This document shows positions 33,663 to 43,073 of a stretch of 64,000 bases of DNA, in pieces; the first letter of the stretch is position 1, and every line of letters begins with the position of its first letter. A program made the position numbers and the translations under genes. Source of the DNA: CAUZIZ01 sp965219855 (GTDB lineage: Bacteria; Acidobacteriota; UBA6911; RPQK01; JAJDTT01); NCBI GenBank assembly GCA_965219855.1, contig CBDCOR010000014.1:457192-521191 (forward strand), written 5' to 3'. The notes beneath the pieces are model-generated. The model saw nothing but the letters and a program-made list of their open reading frames with translations. It was not told the origin of the DNA and did not search any database.

Positions 33663-36257
33663 GTGGAAGGTGCGTTTCTCAGCCTCGTATTGCTTTCCAT
33701 TCTGCTCAGCGGGGTGGCAGTAGCTCAGTCCCACCCGCTGCCTCCGGCAGCCGAGCGACAGGTCGACTTCTCTAAAGACATCGAACCGATTCTTGGCAGC
33801 CGCTGTATCCTCTGCCACGGTGCCGGACAGCAGATGAAGGGTCTGCGGCTGGACAATCGCCAGGATGCCCTTCGTGGGGGCGAATCCGGAAAGGTCATCC
33901 TGCCTGGCAACAGCGCTGGCAGCAAACTCATTCATCTGGTCGGTGCCATCAAGGCCGATAGCGTCATGCCTCCCGCCGGCGACCGGCTGACCGCCACAGA
34001 GGTGGGCACGCTGCGAGCCTGGATCGATCAGGGGGCCGAATGGGCCTCCGGTGGAGGCGCAGCCACGAATCAAACTACTCTGGTTGCGGAATCGGGTCAC
34101 TGGTCTTTCCGCCCCTTGCGCCAGCCCCCAGAACCGGACGTCAGCAAGAACGACTGGGCGAAGAATGCCATTGATGACTTCGTCCTGGCCCGATTGGAGA
34201 AAGAGGGCATTGAACCCTCTCCCGAAGCAGATAAATCAACCTTGATCAGGCGGCTCAGCCTGGACCTTATCGGGCTTCCCCCATCTACCCGTGAGGTCTC
34301 CAGCTTTCTGGCGGACGACACACCGAAGGCCTATGAACACCTGGTAGATCGACTTCTCAACTCTCACCATTTTGGGGAGAGATGGGCTCGATACTGGCTG
34401 AATCTGGCCCGCTATTCGGATAGTGATGGTTATCGGCAGGATGATTTCAGACCCCATGCCTGGCGCTATCGGCACTGGGTCATCGAGGCCTTCAATAGGG
34501 ACATGCCCTTCGACCAGTTCACGATCGAGCAGGTTGCAGGAGATGTGCTCCCCGGCTCCACCACCGAACAGAAGGTTGCCACCGGATTTCACCGCAACAC
34601 CCCCAGCAACCGTGAAGGTGGCACCGACATGAACCAGTTCCGCTTCGAACAGGTCATCAATCGGACCAACGCGGTAGGAACCGTATGGCTGGGGCTGACG
34701 GTGGGATGTGCTCAGTGCCACGATCACAAGTACGATCCGCTCAGTCAAAAGGAATACTACCAGCTGTTCGCCTTCTTCAACGACGCCGAGGAAAGGAACA
34801 TCGACGCGCCCCTCCCGGGCGAGCTGGGACCGTACCTGGAAGAAGTTGATTCCTATCGCCGGAAACGGCGTGCTTTGCTAGAGAAGTACAGGGTTCCGGA
34901 TCGGCAGCCTTTCTGGGAAAAGAAGATGCTGGAGGCCATGGCCAACCCTGGAAAGTGGCAGAACTGGGACAAGGCCGTGGGGACTCTGAGGGTCGGAGAC
35001 ATGCATCCGGTCTACGGTATGGGCGAGAAGATACTCCGAAGTCCCCCGGCTCAGCGCAGCGAAAAGGAAGCAAAGATCCTCACCGATCACTACGTTCGCT
35101 ACAGCTCTCAAGTGGTTCCGAAAAAGATCTATGAGGAGCAACTGAATTTCGACCAACTGCTGAAGGAGCTGAAGGAACTGGATGCTGACTTCCCTGCCCT
35201 GAGCCAAGCCCAGACGATTGTCACCGAGAGGAAACCACGCCAGACCCACCTCTACGTGAGAGGCAATTTCAAACAACTCGGCGCACCTGTGGAACCAGGT
35301 ATGCCCGGCTTCCTGCAGCCATCGCCCGATCACGCACAGCCCTCCAGGGTAAGGCTTGCGAAATGGATTGTCAGTAAAGACAACCCTCTGACATCCCGTG
35401 TGATGAGCAACCGATTCTGGCAGGAGCTCTTCGGCCGTGGCATCGTCTCCACTTCGGAAGACTTCGGCACCCAGGGGAGCAAGCCGAGCCACCCCGAGCT
35501 TCTGGACTGGCTTGCCTGTCAGTTCCGCGACGATGGCTGGAGCATGAAGCATCTGATCAAGACCATCGTGTTATCGGCCACCTATCGCCAGATCTCAAAA
35601 CCGCGACCGGATCTACAGATAGAGGATCCCAACAATGTTCTCTTGGCACGCCAATCAAGGACACGTCTGTCGGCCGAACTGATCTGGGACTCGGCGCTGT
35701 CGGTCAGCGGGCTCCTCAATCCTGTCGTGGGAGGAAAGAGCGTGCGTCCCCCTCGACCAAAAGCCGCACAGAAGCGGGGCAGCTGGCTCGAGAGCAAGGG
35801 CCCTGATCGCTATCGGCGCGGCCTCTACATTCAGTATCAGCGCATGTCGCCTTATCCGTTCATGACGAACTTCGATATGCCACCCGGTTACAGTCCAGCT
35901 TGTCATCGGGGACGATCCAACACCCCTCTCCAGGCCTTGAACCTGCTGAACGATCCGGTCTTCTATGAGGCCGCCCGTGCCCTTGCAGTGAGGATCTTGA
36001 CCGAGTTCCCTGACGACTTCCAGGATCGTCTGAACCATGCTTTTCAACTCTGCCTGGCTCGGGCTCCTGATCGTGATGAAAAACGATGGCTAAGTGAGGC
36101 GATCCAACATCAGAAGGAAATCCTGAAAAAGACGCCGGATCTGGCTCACGCTGCGCTGCCCCTCGAACTCGCAGGCATCGAACCAATTGATGCAGCCGCC
36201 TGGGTTGGAGCTTCCCGAATACTCTTGAATCTGGATGAGTTCATCACCAGGGAGTAG
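33663..36257 (+). CDS. PSCyt1/DUF1549/DUF1553 cytochrome (intact)
   Basis: 864 residues from GTG 33663; a stop immediately upstream in frame makes this the earliest start. Signal peptide FLSLVLLSILLSGVAVAQ. One c-type heme motif CILCHG (residues 41-46) in the PSCyt1 domain, then DUF1549 (LSLDLIGLPPSTREVSSFLA, WARYWLNLARYSDSDGY, NREGGTDMNQFRFEQVINRT, VGCAQCHDHKYDP) and DUF1553 (SRVMSNRFWQELFGRGIVST, GSKPSHPELLDWLACQF, YQRMSPYPFMTNFDMP). Exported cytochrome of unknown role. It pairs with the DUF1501 gene three bases downstream. The ribosome binding region was partly replaced by the IS right end, and the start lacks a good Shine-Dalgarno sequence, so its expression may be affected. Confidence 0.93.
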   Translation: MEGAFLSLVLLSILLSGVAVAQSHPLPPAAERQVDFSKDIEPILGSRCILCHGAGQQMKGLRLDNRQDALRGGESGKVILPGNSAGSKLIHLVGAIKADSVMPPAGDRLTATEVGTLRAWIDQGAEWASGGGAATNQTTLVAESGHWSFRPLRQPPEPDVSKNDWAKNAIDDFVLARLEKEGIEPSPEADKSTLIRRLSLDLIGLPPSTREVSSFLADDTPKAYEHLVDRLLNSHHFGERWARYWLNLARYSDSDGYRQDDFRPHAWRYRHWVIEAFNRDMPFDQFTIEQVAGDVLPGSTTEQKVATGFHRNTPSNREGGTDMNQFRFEQVINRTNAVGTVWLGLTVGCAQCHDHKYDPLSQKEYYQLFAFFNDAEERNIDAPLPGELGPYLEEVDSYRRKRRALLEKYRVPDRQPFWEKKMLEAMANPGKWQNWDKAVGTLRVGDMHPVYGMGEKILRSPPAQRSEKEAKILTDHYVRYSSQVVPKKIYEEQLNFDQLLKELKELDADFPALSQAQTIVTERKPRQTHLYVRGNFKQLGAPVEPGMPGFLQPSPDHAQPSRVRLAKWIVSKDNPLTSRVMSNRFWQELFGRGIVSTSEDFGTQGSKPSHPELLDWLACQFRDDGWSMKHLIKTIVLSATYRQISKPRPDLQIEDPNNVLLARQSRTRLSAELIWDSALSVSGLLNPVVGGKSVRPPRPKAAQKRGSWLESKGPDRYRRGLYIQYQRMSPYPFMTNFDMPPGYSPACHRGRSNTPLQALNLLNDPVFYEAARALAVRILTEFPDDFQDRLNHAFQLCLARAPDRDEKRWLSEAIQHQKEILKKTPDLAHAALPLELAGIEPIDAAAWVGASRILLNLDEFITRE

Positions 36258-36260
36258 ACC

Positions 36261-37716
36261 ATGACCTTCGAAGATTTTCGATCCATCCAGAACCGGCGAG
36301 AGTTTCTGCAGAGATGTGCCGGTGGCTTTGGTTCAATCGCACTGGCCCAGCTGATGGCATCCGAAGGCCTGCTGGCAACCGGCGCAAAAGCAGATCCCTC
36401 GGTCAACCCTCTAGCTCCTCGGGCACCCCATTTCGCTGCCACCGCCAAACGCGTCATCTTCCTGTACATGTCCGGCGGTCCCAGCCAGATAGACCTCTTC
36501 GACCCCAAACCCGATCTTCAAAAACGGCACGGTGAGGGGCTTCCGGATTCCCTGAGAAAAGACTTGAAGCAGGCGTTCCTGAAGCCGACTGCGACCCTGA
36601 TGGCGAGTCCTCGCAAGTTCACCCGGCACGGCGAGTGCGGAACCGAATTCTCCGACCTGCTTCCTCACACCGCCTCTTGCGCAGACGATATCTGTCTGTT
36701 GAGGGCCATGCACACCGACGCCGTCAACCATGATCCGGGAGAATTGCTGTTGACGACGGGCACGACTTTTCTCGGTCACCCCACGATTGGATCCTGGGTC
36801 ACCTATGGCCTCGGCAGTGAATCCCAGAATCTACCCGGTTACGTCGTCCTCAGTACCGGAGCATTCCCCAGCGCCGGGGCCAACAACTGGTCCAATGGCT
36901 TCATGCCCTCTGCCTACCAGGGGACCCCGTTTCGCAGCAGCGGCGACCCCATTCTCTATCTGTCGAACCCTCCCGGAGTCAATCAGGAAGTCCAGCGGGT
37001 CCATCTCGATGCCATTCGTCATTTGAATCAGAAACGCTACGGCAGCAGCGGCGACATGGAAATCGCATCGCGGATTGCCTCTTACGAATTGGCATTTCGG
37101 ATGCAGGGGGGCGGCACCGGAGTTGTTGGATTTCTCTCAGGAATCAGCTGAGCTTCTCGAGTCCTATGGAGTCAATCGGGAGGGAGAGCGTGCCCAATCC
37201 TTCGCGGTCAACTGTCTGCTGGCGAGACGACTGGTCGAGCGCGGTGTGCGCTTCGTGATGTTGAATCATGCCAATTGGGACTTCCATCACGGCTTGGAGA
37301 AGCGCCTGAAGGAGTACTGCCACGACACCGACCAGCCCACGGCAGCCTTGCTCAAAGATTTGAAACAGAGGGGGCTCCTGGAAGATACGCTAGTGCTTTG
37401 GGGAGGAGAGTTCGGGCGCACTCCCATGGGAGAGCCCGAGATCCACGGTGGAGAACCGGGTCGTGAGCACCATGTGAGCTGCTACAGCATGTGGCTGGCC
37501 GGCGGCGGAATCCAGGGAGGACAGGTCGTAGGCAAGACCGACGACCTGGGCCTCTACGGCGTCGAGGACAAGATCCACGTTCACGATCTACAGGCCACCA
37601 TCCTGCATTGTCTGGGTCTGGACCAGACCAAGCTCACCTACCGCCACATGGGCCGTGACTTTCGTCTCACCGACGTGGCTGGAAAGGTGGCGAAGAAGCT
37701 GCTTCGCTCCGCTTGA
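36261..37716 (+). pseudogene. DUF1501 exported protein with a poly-G frameshift
   Basis: Segment 1 from ATG 36261 has the family opening (RREFLQRCAGGFGSIALAQL, Tat-like RREF) and VIFLYMSGGPSQIDLFDPKP, reaching ELAFRMQG. Segment 2 continues with ELLDFSQESAELLESYGVNR, GGEFGRTPMGEPEIHGGEPG and HMGRDFRLTD and stops at 37716. Removing one G from the six-G run at 37106-37111 joins the frames (MQGAAPELLDFSQ). About 485 residues in all, normal length. The gene is translationally adjacent to the cytochrome gene. Either an error in the homopolymer or a recent inactivation. Confidence 0.88.
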
Positions 37717-37725
37717 TTTCCCTAG

Positions 37726-37800
37726 TAGCTTTGGCCTCCAGGCCGCCGTCTGGTCGAGCCAGAGGCTCGACAGAAGAAGACTTCGGCCTGGAGTCTGACG
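37726..37800 (-). repeat. R1-family fragment
   Basis: AGCTTTGGCCTCCAGGCCGC, GAGCC...GGCTCGAC and GAAGACTTCGGCCTGGAG follow the R1 order with divergence. It lies between the DUF1501 stop and IS21 element 1. Confidence 0.55.
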
Positions 37801-37905
37801 GAACCTGGTATTTGATTCCTTAGGGGACGCGAAGTTTTACGACCCCTCCCCCCAATCGGGGCGTCAGGGTCATGTCCGATTCTTCCGGTAGGAAGGAGGT
37901 CGGGG

Positions 37906-39175
37906 ATGCCGGTACGCCTCAGTGAGGAGGAAGTCGTGACGATTGGAGTTTTGGCCGACAAAGGCAAGAACCACTGCGAGATTGCTCGGACGCTTGGGGT
38001 CAGCGAAGGGACCGTGCGCTATCACTTGAGGCGACAGGCCGAAGGCGCTCAAGACGGACGTCGGCAGAAGGGGTTCCAGGCGGAGGCTCTGGCCGGAATC
38101 ATTGGTGCCTGGATGCAGGGGCATCCCGATGGGCAGCGACCCCCGAATGTCCGTCAGCTGTACGAACATCTGGTTTATGAATGCGATTACTCGAGCTCCT
38201 ATCGTTCGGTGCTGCGCTATGTGCGCCGGCACTGGCCGAAGCCGAAGCTCCGAACGTTTCGGCGAGTGGAGACGCCGCCTGGGGCCCAGAGCCAGGTGGA
38301 TTGGGCCGAGTATCCGTCGGTGGCCGTTGGAAACGAGTTGGAGCCCCTTTCGGCGTTCATCATGGTGCTCTCCCACAGCCCGGCAGCCCGCCATTGTGTG
38401 GAGTCGGCGGCGAGACCAGCTGTCCTGGCTGCAGTGCCACAACGAGAGTTATCGCCGACTGCAGGGAGTGGCCGCCGTCAACCGGATCGACAACGTCAAG
38501 ACGGCCATCGCCTCGGGAGGCGGCCCCTGGGGAGAGATCCATCCGCTCTACCGGGCCTATGCCCGATCGGTGGGCTTTCACATTGATGCCTGCCGACCGG
38601 GGCAAGCCCAAGAGAAAGGGAAGGTGGAGGCCAAAGTCCGACTTTCGCGTTTGCTGGTGGAGCCGCAGAGCCAATACTGGGAAGACCTCGAGGAGTTGCA
38701 GCACTTCACCGATGGACAGGTCTCGCGCTGGTCCCGTCGAGCGGTGTGTCCGGCCACCGGCCTCACTGTCGAGGAGAGTTGGCGAGCGGAGCTGGAGCGT
38801 CTGGCGCCCTTGCCGATCCTTCCCGAACCCTTCGATGTGGTGGTCACGCGGCCAGTCCATCGGGACTGCATGGTTCGCTTCGAAGATCACTGCTATCCGG
38901 TTCCCTTTCAATGGGTAGGCCGCCAGGTGGAGGTGCGGGGCTGCTCGGGCAAGGTTCAGATCTTAGCCGAGGGAAAGGTCCTGCGGGAGTATGAGCGCCA
39001 CACGCCGGCGCGGATTCTGATCGATCCCAGCTGCTGGCAAGGAGAAGCGACGGAGCGGGTCCTCGCTCCGCCGCCCTTGGGCAAGATGGGACAACGGCTG
39101 GAACAGATCTATCAGATGCCGGTGGAGCAGCGTCCTCTGGACCTGTACCAAGCTCTGGCGGAGGTGGCCCGATGA
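37906..39175 (+). pseudogene. istA: IS21 transposase IstA with one frameshift
   Basis: N-terminal helix-turn-helix (KGKNHCEIARTLGVSEGTVR), rve core with GAQSQVDWAEYPSVAVGNEL (first Asp), NRIDNVKTAIASGGG (second Asp) and AQEKGKVEAKVRLSRLLVEP (Glu). The frame breaks at the CCC run 38379-38381: removing one C gives SHSRQPAIVWSRRRDQLSWL, the expected IstA sequence. About 423 residues if restored. The TGA overlaps the istB start (ATGAGCG), normal for IS21. Confidence 0.88.
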
Positions 39176-40001
39176 GCGCGGCGACGAAGGGACGCGTGGA
39201 TCTGGATCAAACCCGTCAGTCACTGGAGCAGCTGGGTCTGATGCATGCCAGCGAGCAACTGTCCGAGCTGGTGGGCCAGGCGGTGAAGAAAAACCTCTCG
39301 GTCCATCGCTTTTTGGACGAACTGCTTTGGAGCGAACTGGCCCATCGGGAGGAGCGACGGATCAAGACCTCGCTGAGACTGTCGGGACTGCCGCCGGGTC
39401 AGACGTTGGGGAACTTCGATTTTAACTTTCAGCCGGCGATCCGCAAGAGCCGCATCGAGACCTTGGCCACCTGTGAGTGGATCCGCGAGCACGAGACGGT
39501 TTTGCTCCAGGGTCCGCCGGGCGTGGGAAAGACGCATTTGGCGGTGGCCCTGGGAGCCAAAGCCATCGAAAACGGTTTCTCGCTGTCCTTCTTTCGACTG
39601 GATGATCTGCTTCACGCCATGAAGCTGGACGCCGAGTTGGCCCCCAAGGCGCTGCGCCGTAAGAAGTATGTCAACGTGGCGCTGCTGATCATCGACGAGG
39701 TCGGGTTCCAGGTCATGAGCCGGCTGGAGGCCAGCCTGTTGTTCCGGCTCGTCAGTGCCCGCTACGAAAGGGAGCCACCTTGATCACCACCAACAAATCA
39801 GTCAAGGACTGGCCCGAGATCCTGGCCGGAGACGAAGTGATGGCGACCGCGTTACTGGACCGGCTGCTGCACCATTGCCACGTGCTGAATATCAAGGGAA
39901 GGAGTTATCGGCTCAGGGATTTGGAACGGGCCCTGGCAGGGGGGGCGGCCGCCGCCGAAGCGGCTCAGACTCCAGCCGCCCTGCGGGCTCCCTCCGTCTG
40001 A
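39172..40001 (+). pseudogene. istB: IS21 helper ATPase IstB with one frameshift
   Basis: AAA+ ATPase: Walker A QGPPGVGKTHLAVALG, Walker B VALLIIDEVGFQVM, sensor region LITTNKSVKDWPEILAGDEV. The frame breaks at the GGG run 39770-39772 (one G missing; restoration gives SARYERGSTLITTNKS). About 276 residues if restored, with an alanine-rich tail. Confidence 0.88.
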
Positions 40002-40350
40002 GACACTCAGTGATCAGTGACGATTAAAACTCCGGGGCGCATTCGCTTAGCAAGATTCAAACTGATGTCAGACCGTTGCCTCATGACAAACCGGCGGGAG
40101 CGCACCAAAGGTGACCTTCATCCAGGAACCCGCATGAGGAAGCGACAGACGCCCCCGCCAGCATGCCCTCAAGAGCGTTCTCCCGGCTGGGCTAGGGTCC
40201 CTCTCCGGGAACAGACGTCCAGGAGAAGGGGTTTGCAAGAGAATCCGGAAAAAACTTTCCCCCCAGTCGCCCGTCAAGCTCCGATCGTCGGGAGACCGGG
40301 TCCTCAGATACCCCAGTTCGGGACCCGGGCCAAGCTCGCCTACTGGGGCG

Positions 40351-40509
40351 AAAGAAAGCTATGGAAACTGCCGCGCTGTGGAAACCGTGGAAAACCAAGT
40401 CCACTTTGTGCCTGCCGATTCGGCTCGGGTGGTTTGTCCACCGTTCCCACAGCGCTTGGAAAACTCCTTCGGACGGAGCTTCCCACAGTTCCCACAGCTT
40501 CTGCGGCTG
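40351..40509 (+). repeat. Long-hairpin module B in the 3' tail of IS21 element 1
   Basis: CTATGGAAACTGCCGCGCTG, TGGAAACCGTGGAAAACC, a variable middle of about 40 bp unlike modules A and C, then TCCACCGTTCCCACAGCGC, TTGGAAAACTCCTTCGGACG, GAGCTTCCCACAGTTCCCAC and GCTTCTGCGGCTG. Orientation relative to istB is the same as for the other two modules. It lies 350 bases after the istB stop and 190 bases before the right end. The rest of 40002-40735 has no gene I can support. Confidence 0.78.
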
Positions 40510-40796
40510 CTCACATCCAAATGAATCTATGCTTTGGGACGGCGCTCGCCCTCCCGTGGAAAAGCCCAAAGCGGTTTTCCCACCGGATGCCTCCCGCTCG
40601 AGAAGAGAAATCAAAGGCTGCCCTTGAAATCAGGAGAACAAACTTTTATCGAACAAAAGACGAACACGTTCAGGTTCCTCCCGAACCTGCGTTTTTACTA
40701 ACCGGGGAAGGGTCGTAAAACAATACGTCCCCTAAGGTCGTGAAAGTTCCTGTCACTTGACATGGAGGCCAAAGCTACGCACCGAGAGGCAACACC

Positions 40797-41936
40797 TTGG
40801 TTCGTCGTGCGTTCTTACTACTTCTAGCGGCGGTTACCCTCCTGCTCCTCCCAGAGACAGCTTGGGCCTCTGAGGCGTCGCTTCGCATCCAATCCCGCTC
40901 GGTCGTTTTCTCCTACCCTCAGAAGGATCCCTACGACAGGAGCAACCGCTACGGCTTCAACCATGCCCCCAGCGTGGCTCGCCTCGATGATGGCCGTCTG
41001 CTCTGCGTCTGGTTCTCCGGTCCCTTCGAGGCCTCAGTCCATCAGGTGATCCTGGCTTCCTACTCCTTCGATGGCGGCAGGAACTGGGGAAAGCCCTTCG
41101 TCCTTCAGGACCAGCCACGAACTTCGGATTTCGACCCCGCCCTGATCGTAAGCGGACGTCGGGTTTGGTTCTTCTACATCTACGGCCGCTGGAATCGGTA
41201 TCCGTTCATGAAGAGTCGAGAGGGCGAGGATAAGTACATCGGTCTTGAGTCCTACCATCTATACTCCCGTTGGAGTGATGACTTCGGCGAGTCCTGGTCA
41301 GACGAGCGTCTGCAGCACCAAAGCGCGGGGAGTCGCTCCAACGGAATCCGATTGACGACGGGTGAGCTGTTGCTGCCCACCCACGACTTCAGAAACCGCC
41401 AGGAATCGGGGGTTCTGAAGTCAAGCGACCAGGGCCAGACCTGGCGCCGGGTCGGTGGGGTCCGCAATTCGGCAGGGGTCGATGAGCCTACGATTGCGGA
41501 GCTGAAGAACGAGCATATCTTGATGGCTCTGCGAACCCGAGATGGCCACCTCTGGACCGCTCTTTCAAAAGACAAGGGGGAGACCTGGTCAAAACCGAAG
41601 CGCCACCAGCTCCTGGCCGCGGCGGCGTCCCACAATCTCTTCCGCATCAGCGACGGGAGAGTCCTGCTCACCCATGACGAGTGGAAGGCAGGATTAAGAA
41701 GTCCCTTGACCATGCGGCTAACGGAAGATGGTGATCATTGGGCCGACCCCCTCGTTCTGGCCGAGAGCGCCGTCCCAGGTGAAGGCAACGACTACTGGGG
41801 CTGCCAGGTGACCTACCCTTCGGTCTGCGAGCTCCCAGGGAAGGTTCTGCTGGTGGTCTGGGCTCATATAAACATGTCCAACACCGAGCAATTCGGGGAC
41901 ATTTCCTCCGCCAGGGTTGAGATACTGGACCAATAG
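40797..41936 (+). CDS. Exported sialidase-family (BNR/Asp-box) protein
   Basis: 379 residues from TTG 40797, which has GAGAGG six bases upstream; the resulting leader RRAFLLLLAAVTLLLLPETA is a good signal peptide. Asp-box repeats: SFDGGRNWGKP, SSDQGQTWRRV, SKDKGETWSKP, TEDGDHWADP. The Arg-containing HAPSVARLDDGRLLCVW block fits a sialidase arginine strand. Could act on sialic or other nonulosonic acids or as a BNR-type propeller hydrolase; no catalytic Tyr/Glu pair was assigned. It follows IS21 element 1 by 60 bases and converges with acoC. The remnant at 50405-52664 belongs to the same broad family. Confidence 0.82.
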   Translation: MVRRAFLLLLAAVTLLLLPETAWASEASLRIQSRSVVFSYPQKDPYDRSNRYGFNHAPSVARLDDGRLLCVWFSGPFEASVHQVILASYSFDGGRNWGKPFVLQDQPRTSDFDPALIVSGRRVWFFYIYGRWNRYPFMKSREGEDKYIGLESYHLYSRWSDDFGESWSDERLQHQSAGSRSNGIRLTTGELLLPTHDFRNRQESGVLKSSDQGQTWRRVGGVRNSAGVDEPTIAELKNEHILMALRTRDGHLWTALSKDKGETWSKPKRHQLLAAAASHNLFRISDGRVLLTHDEWKAGLRSPLTMRLTEDGDHWADPLVLAESAVPGEGNDYWGCQVTYPSVCELPGKVLLVVWAHINMSNTEQFGDISSARVEILDQ

Positions 41937-41945
41937 TCTGATGTT

Positions 41946-43073
41946 TCAGCCTGAGCCTTGCCCCACGACCTCCAGGATCAATTGGTTGACTTTGGCGGGC
42001 GATTCCATCTGGACCATGTGTCCGGCAGCGGGGATGATCTCGGTTCTGATATTTTGAGGCAGATCGTCTGCATGAGAGGCCGGGACGATCTGGTCCTCCT
42101 GCCCCCACACAACCAGGACCGGCATCGACAACTCGCCCAATCTTCCTCTTAGAACGGTGTTCTGAACATCTCCAACACGGAACTGATCGGCAAGGGTCTT
42201 CAGAGCTTGCTGGACTCCGTCGATACGCTTGAACATCAACACGTCGTTGACCATCTGCCGCGTCACCTGGGAGGGATCGTGGAACAGCTTCTCAACCTCC
42301 ACCCTGGTGTCCTTGCGTCGCCGCGACTCGATAAAGCCGTCGATGTAGGCGCCATTGATCTCCGTCCCCAGGGCGGCACTGCCGATCAAGCTGACAGAGG
42401 AAACCAGCTCAGGATGAGCCAGGGCCAGGATCAGGGCTACTGCGCCACCCATCGAATGCCCTACGAGGTGGGATGGACCCAGCTGAGACGCCTCGATGAA
42501 GCCTTTTACCGCTTGAGCCAAACCCTCCAGACTTCCATCGCCCACGTCCTTGCTGGAGGCGCCATGACCGGGAAGGTCCAGGGCGTAGACCAGGTGATCG
42601 CCAGCAAGGGTTTCGAGATTGAAGAGCCAGTTGTTGAGGCCACCGCCGAAACCATGGACCAGAACCAAAGGATCGCCACTGCCACCGCGTTTCAGAAAAC
42701 GCAGGCGACGACCCTCCACCTCGACGGTTTGAGGACCTTGATCTTCCGCTTCCTCGTCCTCGGCTTCGGGCACAAAGTTGGCCTGAAAATCCGTGATGTA
42801 GCTTTCGATCTCTCCATCGGGCGTGGCTTCATCGGCCACCACTGCCAGTAGCGCTCCCACCGGCAAGACCTCACCTGGCTTAGCTACCTGTCGTCGGAGA
42901 ACACCACCGTCCCTGACCTCTACGACTGCCAGGATCTTCTCAGTTTCGACCTCGGCCACTTCGTCGCCGGGAGCAACCTCACTCCCCTCTGTAGTCAGCC
43001 ACTGCACGAGGGCTCCCTCCTTCATGGAGAGGCCCCATTTCGGCATGGTCAACGGCCGGATGCTGTCGCTCAT
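41946..43073 (-). CDS. acoC: Acetoin dehydrogenase E2-type subunit (lipoyl domain + alpha/beta-hydrolase)
   Basis: 375 residues. Residues 1-80 are a lipoyl domain with the acceptor Lys in EVETEKILAVVE. After an acidic linker (EAEDEEAEDQG), residues about 115-375 form an alpha/beta-hydrolase fold: LVLVHGFGGGLNNWLFNLET (oxyanion), LVGHSMGGAVALILALAHPE (GHSMGG nucleophile), VVWGQEDQIVPASHADDL (Asp) and IIPAAGHMVQMESP (His). This fusion is typical of AcoC acetoin-dehydrogenase acyltransferases, which transfer the acetyl group to CoA. The ATG overlaps the acoB stop by four bases (ATGA). Last gene of the operon. Confidence 0.9.
   Translation of the reverse strand: MSDSIRPLTMPKWGLSMKEGALVQWLTTEGSEVAPGDEVAEVETEKILAVVEVRDGGVLRRQVAKPGEVLPVGALLAVVADEATPDGEIESYITDFQANFVPEAEDEEAEDQGPQTVEVEGRRLRFLKRGGSGDPLVLVHGFGGGLNNWLFNLETLAGDHLVYALDLPGHGASSKDVGDGSLEGLAQAVKGFIEASQLGPSHLVGHSMGGAVALILALAHPELVSSVSLIGSAALGTEINGAYIDGFIESRRRKDTRVEVEKLFHDPSQVTRQMVNDVLMFKRIDGVQQALKTLADQFRVGDVQNTVLRGRLGELSMPVLVVWGQEDQIVPASHADDLPQNIRTEIIPAAGHMVQMESPAKVNQLILEVVGQGSG

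Larger units (their letters stand above)
37820..40735 (+). mobile_element. IS21-family element 1 (about 2.9 kb)
   Basis: The ends TTAGGGGACG...TTTTACGACCC at 37820 and its inverted counterpart GGGTCGTAAAA...CGTCCCCTAA ending at 40735 define the element. It carries istA (one frameshift), istB (one frameshift) and a 734-bp non-coding tail that contains hairpin module B. No target duplication is evident at the flanks. Confidence 0.85.
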
